64,000 nt of DNA from Lateolabrax maculatus (lineage: Eukaryota > Chordata > Actinopteri > Acropomatiformes > Lateolabracidae): NCBI GenBank assembly GCA_031216445.1, contig CM062214.1, positions 15,282,001-15,346,000 on the forward strand, written 5' to 3'. Within the stretch, counting starts at the first letter, position 1. Each line of letters begins with the position of its first letter. The notes below the pieces were generated by a model. It was not told the DNA's origin. It saw only the letters and a list, made by a program, of their open reading frames with translations, and did no database searches. A program made the position numbers and the translations under genes. This document shows, one piece after another, positions 24,501 to 36,268 of the stretch.

Positions 24501-27500
24501 CAATTTGACCTGATAGTGATGCAAAAGTAAAGGTCAAGGGATTTGCCAAAGTATTTATTCTCTGGAAACCAGCCACTACTTTGGCGGGACCTTATCATGG
24601 ACCAAAGTGTTGGTAAAGGGAAAGTTTGACATGATAATGGCACTAAACTTTACAAGGATGATCTGACCTGTAGCTGAGAAGATACTGTTCACTTCAAACC
24701 TGCAGTCCCCGGCAGCTTGATGCATTGCCTTTATTTTAACAGGAAGTACTTTGGAGAGCAGATTGGGTTATATTTTGCCTGGCTGGGTGTTTATACTCAG
24801 CTCCTCATCCCTCCCTCTGTACTGGGCATCATTGTCTTCCTGTACGGCATATTCACTGTGGATGCCAATGTGCCAAGGTAGGCAGATGCAAACTTCAAAC
24901 TTATGTATGCTTATCAAAACTACATTAAATTACCACCATACATGGGTTTATATTATTCTCTTTTTGTTGTTTTTTCATATGTATATTTCAGCCAGGAGAC
25001 ATGTGATGACCACCTGAACATCACCATGTGTCCACTGTGTGATGGAGTGTGTGACTACTGGCGTCTGAGTACGGTGTGCTCACTGGCCCGAGCGTCATAC
25101 CTGTTCGACAATGGAGCCACCGTCCTCTTTGCTATTTTCATGTCTCTGTGGGGTAACTATTCACTCTAATACACTTTCCTGATCATGTTACAGCGTGTGT
25201 ATTTCAATGGACCAGCTCCTAGACACTAACTGGAGGAGTGAAAGTTGGTTTGGTTACATTTGTATTTATTTAACCTGGATATACACTGTATTTGTGTGTG
25301 TATGTGTGTGTATATATATATATATAAATATCAAGCAGCTACCTGGCATGTACATGTGCTGTATGTGTGTATGTTTGTATGACTTCTAATGGAGTAACAC
25401 TGTGTATGTATTCAGCTTTGAATACTTTGAAATAGCCACATATGCTTTCATAAATAGAAATATATAGTAAGCACCAGAGTCACTGCATTGCTCGAGGGCA
25501 CACAGAAGGCAGCTGTTGAACAAGGAGTGCTATCACTAAAACATTATTGGAAACTATAAGTCTTTCTTGTGTGGTCAAAGAAAAGGTCACAAGGTTTAAC
25601 ACATTCCTTCTGTGTATCTTCTTGTAGCTGCCTGTTTCCTGGAGCACTGGAAAAGGCGGCAGATGTGTCTGAAACATACCTGGGACCTGACGAGCTTAGA
25701 GGATGAGGAGGTACACAACTAGATTCAAGAATACACAAACATTATTTTAGAATGGACACAGTCAGAGCCTTTACTCCTTTGTCATTATGAGTATGAATCT
25801 TCTATCTATTTCACCTTCTATTTAACTCCTGTTAAAGTGCCAAGTCAGTCAGGGGAAGAGTGTTAACCTAATGGCCCGGGTCAACCTTGAGGACAGGGAT
25901 CAGTTGTGGTTTGGCCCTGCAGATTACCATTTGTTTTAGAACAGTGCCCTCCCCCTAACACACTTATGCACATATACCTATGGCCACCCATGGCATCAAC
26001 ACAGCTCTTTACCCTCTATAGGACTGTAATGGGATTGGTCTGTTCTTAGAGCAGTGCACTTGGTGGATAAGATGACGCAGCAAAGTCACAACATAAACAC
26101 TCCCAGCCTAATACAACACTTGCTCTTTTTCTGTGTGTTTCTCTTTCATTTGTTTCTGTCTCTGCTGCCTGAAGGAGCGAGTCCAGGTGGGCATGTTTCT
26201 GTAGCCATTAAATGTACCAACATTGAAACCAGAAGTCAATCAGAATCTGTTTTATCAAACTGTACTGTTTTGTATAGGTATTTAGTAGAATATTTATAAG
26301 GAACTGAACATCAGATAATAAAAATCAGTAGTCTGGAACAAGTGTTTGAGGTTGGCAGCATATTCTTTATTCTATATTCGATATTCTTTAAGCATATTCT
26401 GAGCTGTGCATGAATAGTGTCTTCCAATGAGGAAATAGTAAACAACAAGTTTTTTTGTTTAGAAAGAAAATCCAATCAAAATCAGTCTGCTCAATTTGAA
26501 AATATCGATATGTTTGAATCAAAATCAATGCCAAGCAACATCATGTTGTGAAGCTAAAACTTGAACATGTCCTCCTAATTTGGGACTGCAATATCTGTAA
26601 CTATAACTGGTGACTGAAACCACCATACTGTGTAGTTGTCAATAGCTAAAACAAACATATCATGATATATGGATTTTTGTTTTGGTGGATGTTGTTCGTT
26701 ACCCATGTGTATAAAACATGTGCATGTGTGTGCTGCAGGAGGAGCTGAGGCCTGAATATGAAGAAGCTCTACAGGAGAAAAAACATAAGATGAAAGCACA
26801 GTCTAAGAAGAAGGTATTGCGTCTGAGTGTCGTGTTGTGTTTTTCAGATACAATGTTATGACACAAACTGCAATAGTTAAATTGGCGACTTTTAACAGAC
26901 TTTATCTCACACCATGTTTTTACTCTGTTGCAGTTGACTGAAGCTGGCGATGGTGTAGATGAAGAAACGGACCAGATGCTGGCCTCCCAGGTATCACTGC
27001 ACTGCTCTGTGTGATAGGACATTATGTGGTCAGAGTTGCGGGGGGGTGGGGGGGGAGCGCAGGGCTGTTACACCAAGGTGATTTAAACATGCTTTATAGC
27101 GAATGTTAACATGGAACTCACCTCTTCAGTCAAATTTACACTAAGGAAGGTGAACAACTTTTGCTGTATAAGCAAATATCACAGCTTGTCTAATTTTTTC
27201 ATCTAAAATACAGTTATTCCAGACTAACCGAGTTTATATCGGTGAATAAAAAGGAAACCCCCTTCACCTACAGTGGGTGGTTGAGTCCAAAGCTGCTTAC
27301 CTGCCTGAGATTAGCTCAGATTACTGATGGAGAGAGAAGAGGGAGGAGGAAGAAGGGGAGGGGATTTTCAGATGGCAAACATGCACCTGCCAGACAGAAA
27401 ACATAATGTGTGTGAACATGTGCTCAGCATTACTGCACATCACATACTGTGCTTGTGTAAAAGCATATTGCATATATTTTTTCTGTGTACTGTGTAGTAA

Positions 27501-27850
27501 TAAGCATGTTTTTCTTGACAGCGAGAGCCAGAGTCCCTGGACATTGAGGATCACCTGTCAGGTTATCTCATCAATGTGTCCACCTTACTACTACTGGTAC
27601 TGCATTTATACTCATTAATATTATTATGTTATTACTTTTTTAATATCCGTCTGTCTCCTCTGTGATCCCCCTTTTAGTCTCATAATGCTTTCACTTAAAC
27701 AAAAATAGAAAAGATAAGAAGGACAAAAAGATCAAATTTGATATTTAAATCAAAAACCAAAATCAAAACCAAATATTATGAACACACTATTATCACAAAG
27801 GATTGTCATCAAAGAAAACAGTCTTGTCTTCTAACTTTTTAATGTTATGG

Positions 27851-27891
<41 letters not shown>

Positions 27892-30800
27892 TGCGTTCAG
27901 ATATTCGTAACCTTCTCGGCAGTGTTTGGGGTGGCAGTTTATCGCATCTGCATGTTAAGTGTGTGGTCCATGAACCCTGATCCTGAAGCCAAGGCCAGTG
28001 TAAGGATGACCGTCACCACCACGGGCATCATCCTAAACATGCTGGTCGTTCTGGTGTTGGAAGAGGTCTATGGAGCTATCGCTGTGTGGCTGACTGAACT
28101 GGGTATTGTATATGATGCTGTTACAAAGTAAAGCATTAAATAGGGAAGCTGTACGACTCACTCACTCATGTTAGTTGCGCTTCTATGTTTTGGCTGAAAA
28201 AATGTCCAACTGGAGACAGAATGTGATAACATATTGCCTGGCAAGTGGATCGATAAATCATTGGTATTAATGTAGGTGAGGCTGTAGCTTGAACTTTTTA
28301 ACACTTCTTCACCCAAAATTAAAAAATATTTTGCTAAATATAGGGACCAGCAACAAACCAAATTGGCACTGAAAATATATGAAATCCATTATTTCACCAT
28401 TGCATTATACTATAACCACTGAGAAGGATAGATTAAAGTGACATTTACATAAGATACCTCTGATTCTCCTCTGTAACGTACATAACTTTACTGTTGTCCA
28501 TTCTATCTTGTAAGAAAGTATTCTTCAGCTTAGTGTGTTCTGCATATATTTCTTTGTTGTATCACAGACTTTGCCTTTTAAAAACTCTTTTGCTATTGTT
28601 TTTTATACATAGCAATAGTTCTGTGACCCAAAAGAAAAACTACAGAATAGCATGATCATTGATCTATACCTGCTATCATAGATATGGTCTTTATGATGGT
28701 CGAGTGTTGGGCTGGCTGACTACTGAGCATTGGTTGAGTTACTGTAGGGGATCGCGTTCTGGCCCCAGGGTAATTTTGTTTTTCTATATACTATGGGTTG
28801 AGTTGTAGTCAAGTTCATTTTTAATTCGACTGTACGTATTAAATACTATGGTTCAACTCCGACCTGCGGCCCTTTACTGCAGGTCATTGCTCCTCTATTT
28901 CCCTAGCTTCCCTCCACCTCTCTTTCTCTATGAAGCTGAAAAAGTCTAAAAAAATTATCTTTAAAAAACAAATACAAAAAAACATTGTAACACACAGGTT
29001 ATTTCAGCATGAAAGGCCATGTTACAGATTTAGGAAGAACGAGTTTCGATGAAAGCCACACTTTGTGATTGAAACTAACATGATTTGTTTTAAATTGCTG
29101 TCTCCTTTCCAACAGAACTCCCTAAGACAAAAGAAGAGTTTGAAGAGAGACTTATCTTTAAGTCTTTTTTCCTCAAATCCATGAACGCCTTTGCACCTAT
29201 TTTCTATGTGGCCTTCTTCAAGGGCAGGTGTGTGTCATGAAGTCTTACTTCACTCATTTGTCATCATTATCTATCATTTATTTCTTATCATGTGACTTGG
29301 TCGTCTCTTCATACAGGTTTGCTGGGCGGCCTGGCGATTATGTTTACGTCTTTGGAGACTATCGCATGGAGGAGGTAGGTTCAGTTACAAACAGTAGTGG
29401 TTATTATTAGTGGGTATTGTTGTGTATGTATATGTATAGTAAATGTGCATGTGTCTTGAGTAAATATGTGTTTATTCCCCCACAGTGTGCTCCACCAGGC
29501 TGCCTCATTGAATTGTGCATCCAGCTAAGCATGATCATGCTGGGAAAGCAGCTCATCCAAAACAATGTGTTTGAGGTTCTCATACCGTATGTATATGTTT
29601 TTTACCTCTACAGACATACATTTCTCACAAAACTGCTTAATTTGCCAAATTTTCATTGTGTGCTTTCTTTTCTCTGACTCTATCCTCCGTTTTTTGTGTT
29701 TGTTTTTTTTTTTTTTTTTTTGCAGTAAGCTGAAAAAGATGTACAGAACAATACAGGAAGAAAAAGGAAAGAAACGGGCAGCAGAAAATGAGGAGAATGA
29801 AACAGAAGAGAAGAGACCAAAGCAGCAATTTGACAAAGATTTCACCCTCGAACCCTTTGAAGGAGTGACCCCAGAGTACATGGAAATGAGTGAGTCTCTT
29901 TTAGTCTCTTCCTCGCTCTTTTATACACTTGAGTCACTCACTACTGCAATAACACAATGTAATTTTTTAACTATGTGTGTATGTATGTGTGTGTGTGTGT
30001 GTGTTTGTGTGTGTGACTGCTTGCGTGTGTGTATTAACATTTACAGTAATCCAGTACGGGTTTGTGTCTCTGTTCGTGGCATCCTTCCCGCTGGCGCCAG
30101 CGTTTGCCCTGCTCAACAACGTCATTGAGATTCGCCTCGATGCTGCAAAATTTGTCACTGAGATCCGACGGCCTGATGCTGTGAGGTGTAAAGACATAGG
30201 TACAGATCACACACGAGAGCATGTCCACTCTGTCAGTCTCTGTGTGAATGTGAAATAAGCTCTCCTTGAACTTTTAATCACTTTATTTTCCTTTACTCCA
30301 CTCTGCCCCTCCATTTTTGTCTCTTTGTCTCCATGTCTGTCTTTCTGTCACTTTTCCTTTACACAAATACACACACTAACAAACACACCTGTACACATGG
30401 ATGGACACACTTCCCTTCCCTCTTTGTCTCTTTCCATGCGCGTTCTATCTCCAGGGATTTGGTACAACATTCTCTGTGGAATCAGCAAGTTCTCTGTCAT
30501 TACCAATGTAAGTGTGTGTGTGTGAGTGTCTTTGTCCATAACTTTTGATCTCTGGCAGAGAATGTCATACTTAGGGTTTACGTGAATGAATTTAGGTTCA
30601 TGTTTGCTATCTGGTAGTCTTTGTCTTTGTTGCCTTTGTTACCTTTGTTGCCATACTTCTTTATCTGTTACCACCGCCAACTGTCGATAGTTGGAATAAC
30701 AGAAACCGTCTCACAGGGCACCTTTAAGTCTACTGAGTCTGCCTCAGTGCTTTTGGGTAAAATGTTGTCTGGCTAAGGCAGTGGGCTGTTTCCTATTATG

Positions 30801-33600
30801 TAAAAGAGGTAAAACTAAAAGTTACAAAAATCAATCAGCATACTGAACTCACAAAAACTGATCAATTGGCCTTAATACAGTTCAGTTACAGAAAGCTATT
30901 TGAATAACAACAACAAAATGTATGGTCCAAACCCAATACATGTTACATCTTTGAAGAGCTCAGGATGCTCAGCAAGACTCAACACAATAATGTGTGGCCT
31001 AAAGGATATAAAAAAAAAACCCTACATGGGTCAAAAAATGTATAACTAAGTTTTAGGAGGATATGTAACACATTGAAATAGTTGCTAAATGCATTTGGCA
31101 TTTGGCAACTGGTTAAAAGCCCATATAGCTTATAACCAGTTGATGTGCCAACAGTACATGATATTCATAATAGCAGTACATGATATTCATAATACAGTAT
31201 TGTCATTTCCACTCCTTGTCTTCTCAGGCATTTGTCATCTCCTTCACGTCAGAGTTTGTTCCACGAATGGTTTACCAGTACATGTACAGTGTAAATGGCA
31301 CCATGAATGGGTACACAGAGCACTCACTGTCCTACTTTAATGTCAGCAACTTCCCACCGGGCACTGCGCCCACCACCACGCTCATCACTGGAGTCTCCAT
31401 GTGCAGGTCAGAGTGACTCACTTAACTTTGACCTACCTGGATTTCCCTTTAAATCCTTGAGCCCAGCAGCTTAACACTTACTTTACCTAAATCCCAAACT
31501 TGTGTGCATTTTTCAGAAAACTGTAACATGTAATATTTATAGCAGGGATTTTACTGAGGCAAATCTTTGTAAGAATCACCAGATTTTTCTCTGATTGTTA
31601 ACCATTTTCATTCATGTTGCTCCATGGTCCTTACTCACACAATACTCACACTGTCTGTGTTTTTCAGGTATAAGGACTACAGAGACCCACCGTGGGAACC
31701 AGATGCCTACACCTTCTCTAAACAGTACTGGTCTGTCCTGGCTGCAAAATTGGCCTTCGTAATATTCTTCCAGGTTTGAAAATAATATTTACAGTTGTGG
31801 TTATGTTATGTCATGTATGTCTCATCTCCTAGTCTGTCTTTCTGAAATCCATGAACATCTTTGTAACCATTAGATATGTGGCTTGTCTGAAGACTGACAT
31901 GACTGAATAAGTGTATGTGATAGCGGAAACACTGAATTTTATCATGACATTGACAAAGTGTGTCTGTAATGCGGATGTGGATACCCAATAATTTTAATAA
32001 GGTCAGTATCACCCTGATACAAATCAAGCAGAGCGGTGCATCGCTGTAGGTTGGGGGATCGTAAAGACCGTTTACCCTTTTTTTGCGACCAATTAAACCT
32101 AAAAATATTTATGATATAATAATAATATAATGAAAAAATAATATTTCTTTGTCTTTTTCCCTACAGAACCTTGCCATGTTCCTCAGCATGTTGGTTGCCT
32201 GGATGATCCCAGACGTACCACGATCTCTGCGGGAACAGCTGAAGAAAGAGAACATGATGCTGATGGAGTTTCTGCTGAATCAAGACCAAGAAGCACGCGT
32301 CAAATCTCACTCCCCAAGACCCTCCATCCCCTGCTACCATGCCATAGACATTGTGGTGGAGGCACCCCTGGAGGAACACGAGGAGCAGCCAGTGGTGGAG
32401 GAGGAAGAAAGGGTTGAGATCAATCTGGATGAGCCCAGAAGGACCAGTGACAGTGATCCAGAGATTGCGAAGTCAATCGAAGAAGTTGAAGAAAATGGAC
32501 AGGAACGGCAAGGAGGTGAAGATGAGGGTGGAGAGGTAGAAGGGGGAGAAAAGGAAGAAGATGGAGAAAAGGAAAAAGATGGAGAAAAGGAAAACGGTGG
32601 AGAAAAGGAAAACGATGGAGAAAAGGAAAAAGATGGAGAAGTAAATGAAGAAAGTGGAAAAGGGGATAATGAGCAAGAGGGAGGAGAAGAAAGAGAGGAA
32701 GGAGGACAAATAAAGGAAGAAGAAAAGGAAGTTGAAGTGAAAGCAGTCGAGGAGGAGATTTGTACTGTCGATCTGGACTCCTTCATGAGCGAGCTGGGCC
32801 TGTTAGGTAAGAGGAGAAAACGTGTGATGTCTTCTTTCTATTTTTTGTTCAATTTGCACAACATGTTTTATCATTTCTTTAAAAAGTAATTTTGTCTTGT
32901 TTGTGCCTTGTGATTCATTTTTTCTATTTCTTGTCATGTAGATGAAGGGCCCTCATCAAGCCCAGCTAGAGATACAGAGCTTCCCCGCTCCGGCTCCAAA
33001 CAGGAACACCAGAAAGACCAGGAGCCTCCGTCACATCCGTCATCTAAAAGAGGCTCCACTCAGAGTCTGAAGGGCTCCAGGGCAGACATTACAACATCAG
33101 ATATTGACACCAGGCTCTTCTCACTAATTGCTCCTCCTCCCGGAGAGCCAGGCACAAGGGCAAAGTCCCGCTGCTCCACCCTGCCTTCCCGCCACAGTGG
33201 GGCTGAGGCTTGTTACAGCCTGCCACGGCCCAGCCATTCCACCAGCCTCCCAAGGTTCCAGCAGGAGGCCACACTTATTCCCCTGGTTCCTCTGGGCTCT
33301 TCATCATCAGCCTCATCGAACCCATTCTCTCCCCCACACACCCCATCATCCCCACACCCCACACAGTCCCCATCAGCCCAACAGCCCAAAACCCCCAGTG
33401 AACTATTTGCGCTGAAAGGCCCTCCGCCTCAACAGCCTCGCTCACGGGGAAAAGCCCGGTGCTCCACCCTGCCTCCACGACAAAGAGCCCCCGGTCCTGA
33501 GGAGCACTCCACCAAGCCTAGCCATTCCACCAGCTTTACAAAGCTGGGAGACCGCATCCCCCCTTCCCCCAGTGAACTGAAGCGCAATACGCCAGTATGA
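18589..33600 (+). CDS. ano2: anoctamin 2 (calcium-activated chloride channel, TMEM16B type)
   Basis: Plasma-membrane Ca2+-gated chloride channel. The 26 coding exons are 18589-18735, 18973-19278, 21259-21354, 21576-21742, 22201-22255, 22364-22415, 22576-22631, 22967-23014, 24059-24123, 24743-24877, 24992-25152, 25628-25710, 26739-26813, 26934-26990, 27522-27596, 27901-28102, 29116-29227, 29317-29374, 29486-29586, 29726-29889, 30047-30199, 30455-30507, 31228-31406, 31668-31773, 32167-32806, 32942-33600. They total 4,005 bp and encode 1,334 aa. Family marks include RKVDYVL in the N-domain, [15 protein letters not shown] at TM1, [27 protein letters not shown] and [10 protein letters not shown], so Ca2+-site acidic residues of TM7-TM8 are kept. 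The ATG follows an in-frame TGA. Human ANO2 has about 1,000 residues; the excess is mostly a C-terminal tail of about 415 residues. ANO1 was considered, but adjacency to vwf favours ano2. Confidence 0.93.
20460..21010. other. CpG-containing segment in ano2 intron 2, unassigned
   Basis: Part of the long intron 19279-21258. It has more CpG than its surroundings and includes GACCATAGACATATAT, which resembles a common teleost repeat motif. It could be an old repeat or an internal promoter. No exon with matching phase was found. Confidence 0.25.
27852..27888. repeat. (GT)n microsatellite near ano2 splice acceptor
   Basis: Nearly perfect GT repeat ending 12 bp before the acceptor at 27900 of the exon 27901-28102. 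Confidence 0.95.
28850..28985 (+). mobile_element. tRNA-derived SINE fragment in ano2 intron
   Basis: GGTTCAACTCCGACCTGCGG is a B-box-like start. It is followed by CCTTTACTGCAGGTCATTGC and a CT-rich body ending in an A-rich tail (AAAAAATTATCTTTAAAAAA). This order matches a common teleost tRNA-SINE whose copies read CTTTGCTGCATGTCATTCCC. The A-box half is degraded. Confidence 0.5.
32212..33600 (+). other. ano2: long repetitive cytosolic tail of ano2
   Basis: After the last membrane segment (WMIPDVP) the reading frame continues for about 415 residues in the last two exons. It has an acidic Glu/Lys/Gly stretch built on six-residue units ([18 protein letters not shown]; 32542-32631), then a Ser/Pro-rich part holding two copies of an RCSTLPxR...PSHSTS module (about 33150-33257 and 33442-33546), and ends KRNTPV. 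Human ANO2 has only a short tail here. There is no frameshift, and coding is supported by the phase-1 join at 32806/32942 that restores GAT. Confidence 0.88.
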
Positions 33601-34117
33601 GGAGAGTTGGATGGCAAGGGAAAGGACAGAGGGTGGCAGTGGGAGGGGGAGGACTATCCAGATTAGGCTCTCATGTCTGTGCCTGGAGCCTCACCCCTCC
33701 GTCTGTCCTCCCTGTCTGCATACATAATACCTGGGGTCTGAAGAGAGACCATCCAGATCAATTGAACGTCCTTTTTATCCTCTTAATCTTCACAGAGATG
33801 TTTATACTACTCAGTGGTTTAGGGCTCAGCTAGACAAAGTGAGTGTTGGACAATCCAGAGAAAGACTGCTCTGAAACCCTCCGTACCATGCCCGAAAAAA
33901 TATACCACTGGAACTATAAGTCTTTCTATTCCTTTTTTTTGTTTGTTTTGTTCTTGGTTTGTTTTTTCCCACTGACACAGCTCAGTAGTCACTGCTCCTT
34001 GTAGACCAGAGGAAGACGGAAATATATACAGCACAGCTAGTATCAACAGTTATGCTCGTAGGTCTAATGTTTATTTTTAGAGGTTTTGATATATAAAAAA
34101 TGTAAAATTATAATAAA
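33601..34117 (+). promoter_or_regulatory. ano2: ano2 3' UTR and polyadenylation signal
   Basis: Non-coding sequence after the TGA leads to AATAAA at 34112-34117 in an AT-rich context, a plausible end of the transcript. Confidence 0.6.
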
Positions 34118-36260
34118 AGAAAGACATATTTTTGATATTTGTTTTTTACTTCTGAACTCTCATGGGTTATGGGTTATGAGTTGATGTTGCATTTCAGTTA
34201 CCTGGCTGATAGGCTTTGATTATTCACAGGAATGGTGAAAATTGTTAGTATTAGATGTATTGCAGTTTATGTTAAGAAATTATCAACATTCAGCATAAAT
34301 GAGGCAACTAACATCAAATATCCAGAGGACCTTCCTTTCAGAGTTGGCAAGCTAAACAAAGTTGTTAACATGAGACCAACAACAACACAACATTCATAAC
34401 ATGTCTCTAGTAAATCCTAATTGGCAGATGATGACAATGTCAACACTGATAGGCCTATTGTGTTGTCTCTGTTGCCCCCCTCTGGTGTGTGGTGAAACAA
34501 CAACAAATGATTCAGTGTCCTGTATTTTATGCTCAGGAATGTATTGCTTTGTTTTGCATCCCTCTGATACCTGAAATTTTCAAAGTTCTCCTGAAAAAGT
34601 ATAAAAAACACCTTCAAATTGTAAATCATTGCCTGAAATTCAAATTTTACCCATAGAAACTGAGCAGGGGAAACAGTTTATTGTAGCCAAGGTCGCTTGG
34701 TCTGTATTGACATGTTTGTTATTAACCCAGGCAGCTATTAATGCAGAGTGATATTTCGCTCTCTCTCGCTTTGTGTGTGAGAGTTCTTTTTTCTCCTCTA
34801 TCCATAACCTGCATTGGCTCCTCCTCCCCTGCCCCACCAGTGAATGGGTCCTTTGTGGGGGCTTCTCAGCATTCCAAGGGAATTCTTGCAGGTGAGGGTA
34901 CGCAAACAAACTCAGATGAGCTGCTGCTGCCTCTTATACCAATTACAAGTGAAAATATAAAAGCTTCAATGGCAGTTAGGGGCTTCCAATGCTGAGCTAA
35001 CCTTTCGATAAAGGACCAAAGGGCTGCAACTACAAGGGTGTGATCACAATAGCAGATAGGGTGGGAGGGAAGGATCCCATTCTTTCTAACCAGGTGAGCG
35101 ACCACACACACATGCTCAAAAATCAACATGGTCACTGGAGCCCGTCACCTTGCACACACTGAGGTACATCGTACAGATTAGGGAAAGCATTAGATCATTA
35201 GTAAATATTTGCCTTCTTTTGCCAACTTTTTCGCTTTGAAGAATTGGTCCACAATAGCTGAAAGACTGAACACATACTGTAGGATCTAACAGGGCTCTTA
35301 TCTGATGTGGATAAGTACATTAACTGTATGAGTAACAGACTGGCACACAGACAGCTCCCTGGAAAACACACTGTACGTCTCACAGTGGGTAAACTGAAGG
35401 TGAGTGTGTGTGTATACATGGGCATGTGCATGCATTAATGGATGTATTCTGTAACTGACATGCAACAAAGGACTGAGTATGCAATCACTTGAACATTTGT
35501 AGGAATGAAAGTACAGATTTGTGAAGTGCAGACTTCAGTTTCATAGGACCTTGTCACACACACACACTGTATCCATCGTCTGCCTCAGCTTCCCTCTCCT
35601 CTGTTGAAGACAACACAAGACAACACTGCTTGCAGGTACGTATGCTTGTTTTCCAATGGTGACTTATTTTGGGGTTCAGGGACACACTAATAGGGGTTCC
35701 CAGTGAGTAAATCAGGGCATCACAACAGATATTTATAATTATTAATGTTTGTTTAGACAGCTTTAATTGCACATTTTTAAAGTAGTTTTCTAACTGCTCA
35801 AATAAGACGTTTTTACTTACACTCTGTATCGGTTGAGTTCACACGGTAAAGGACTTTACTCCCCTTGAATTGCTCCTCACCCTTCTTTATCTTTTGTGCC
35901 CTTTGATATCTATTGTACTCTAGTTCTCCAATTTCCAAATTACTCAATTCTTTCATGACTGCTTGTCCACAGAGCAGTCGTACTGTCAGAGACCAGTAGT
36001 ACACACAAATCAAAATTGGCACTGTAGAGTCAAAACAAAAAAGTTGTGCATTTTTGGCTGTGCGATCTTCAGTTTATTTTTTTTTTTAAACTGGTTTGGC
36101 TGCCACAGAATTACACTGACTGAACACTACTGAGGCCAGCTGACATTGTTTCATGCTATGATTGGAAAATAAATACATTTTAAAACCAAAATATAAGACA
36201 AAATATTTTGCATCATGTATTACAGTTGAATGTTTCTTTTATGAGTGTATTCTGTGTTTC
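34118..36260. other. intergenic region between ano2 and the ceramide synthase gene
   Basis: AT-rich with no convincing coding segment. A possible donor GCAG|GTACGT at 35635/35636 could end an untranslated first exon of the downstream ceramide synthase gene. Otherwise nothing was recognised beyond short CA and polyT runs. Confidence 0.5.
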
Positions 36261-36268
36261 CCAGCAGC

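Noticed and set aside
32334..32786. 150-codon minus-strand frame opposite the ano2 tail
   Set aside because: It is the complement of the Glu/Lys repeat (Ser/Phe/Pro-rich) and not an independent gene.
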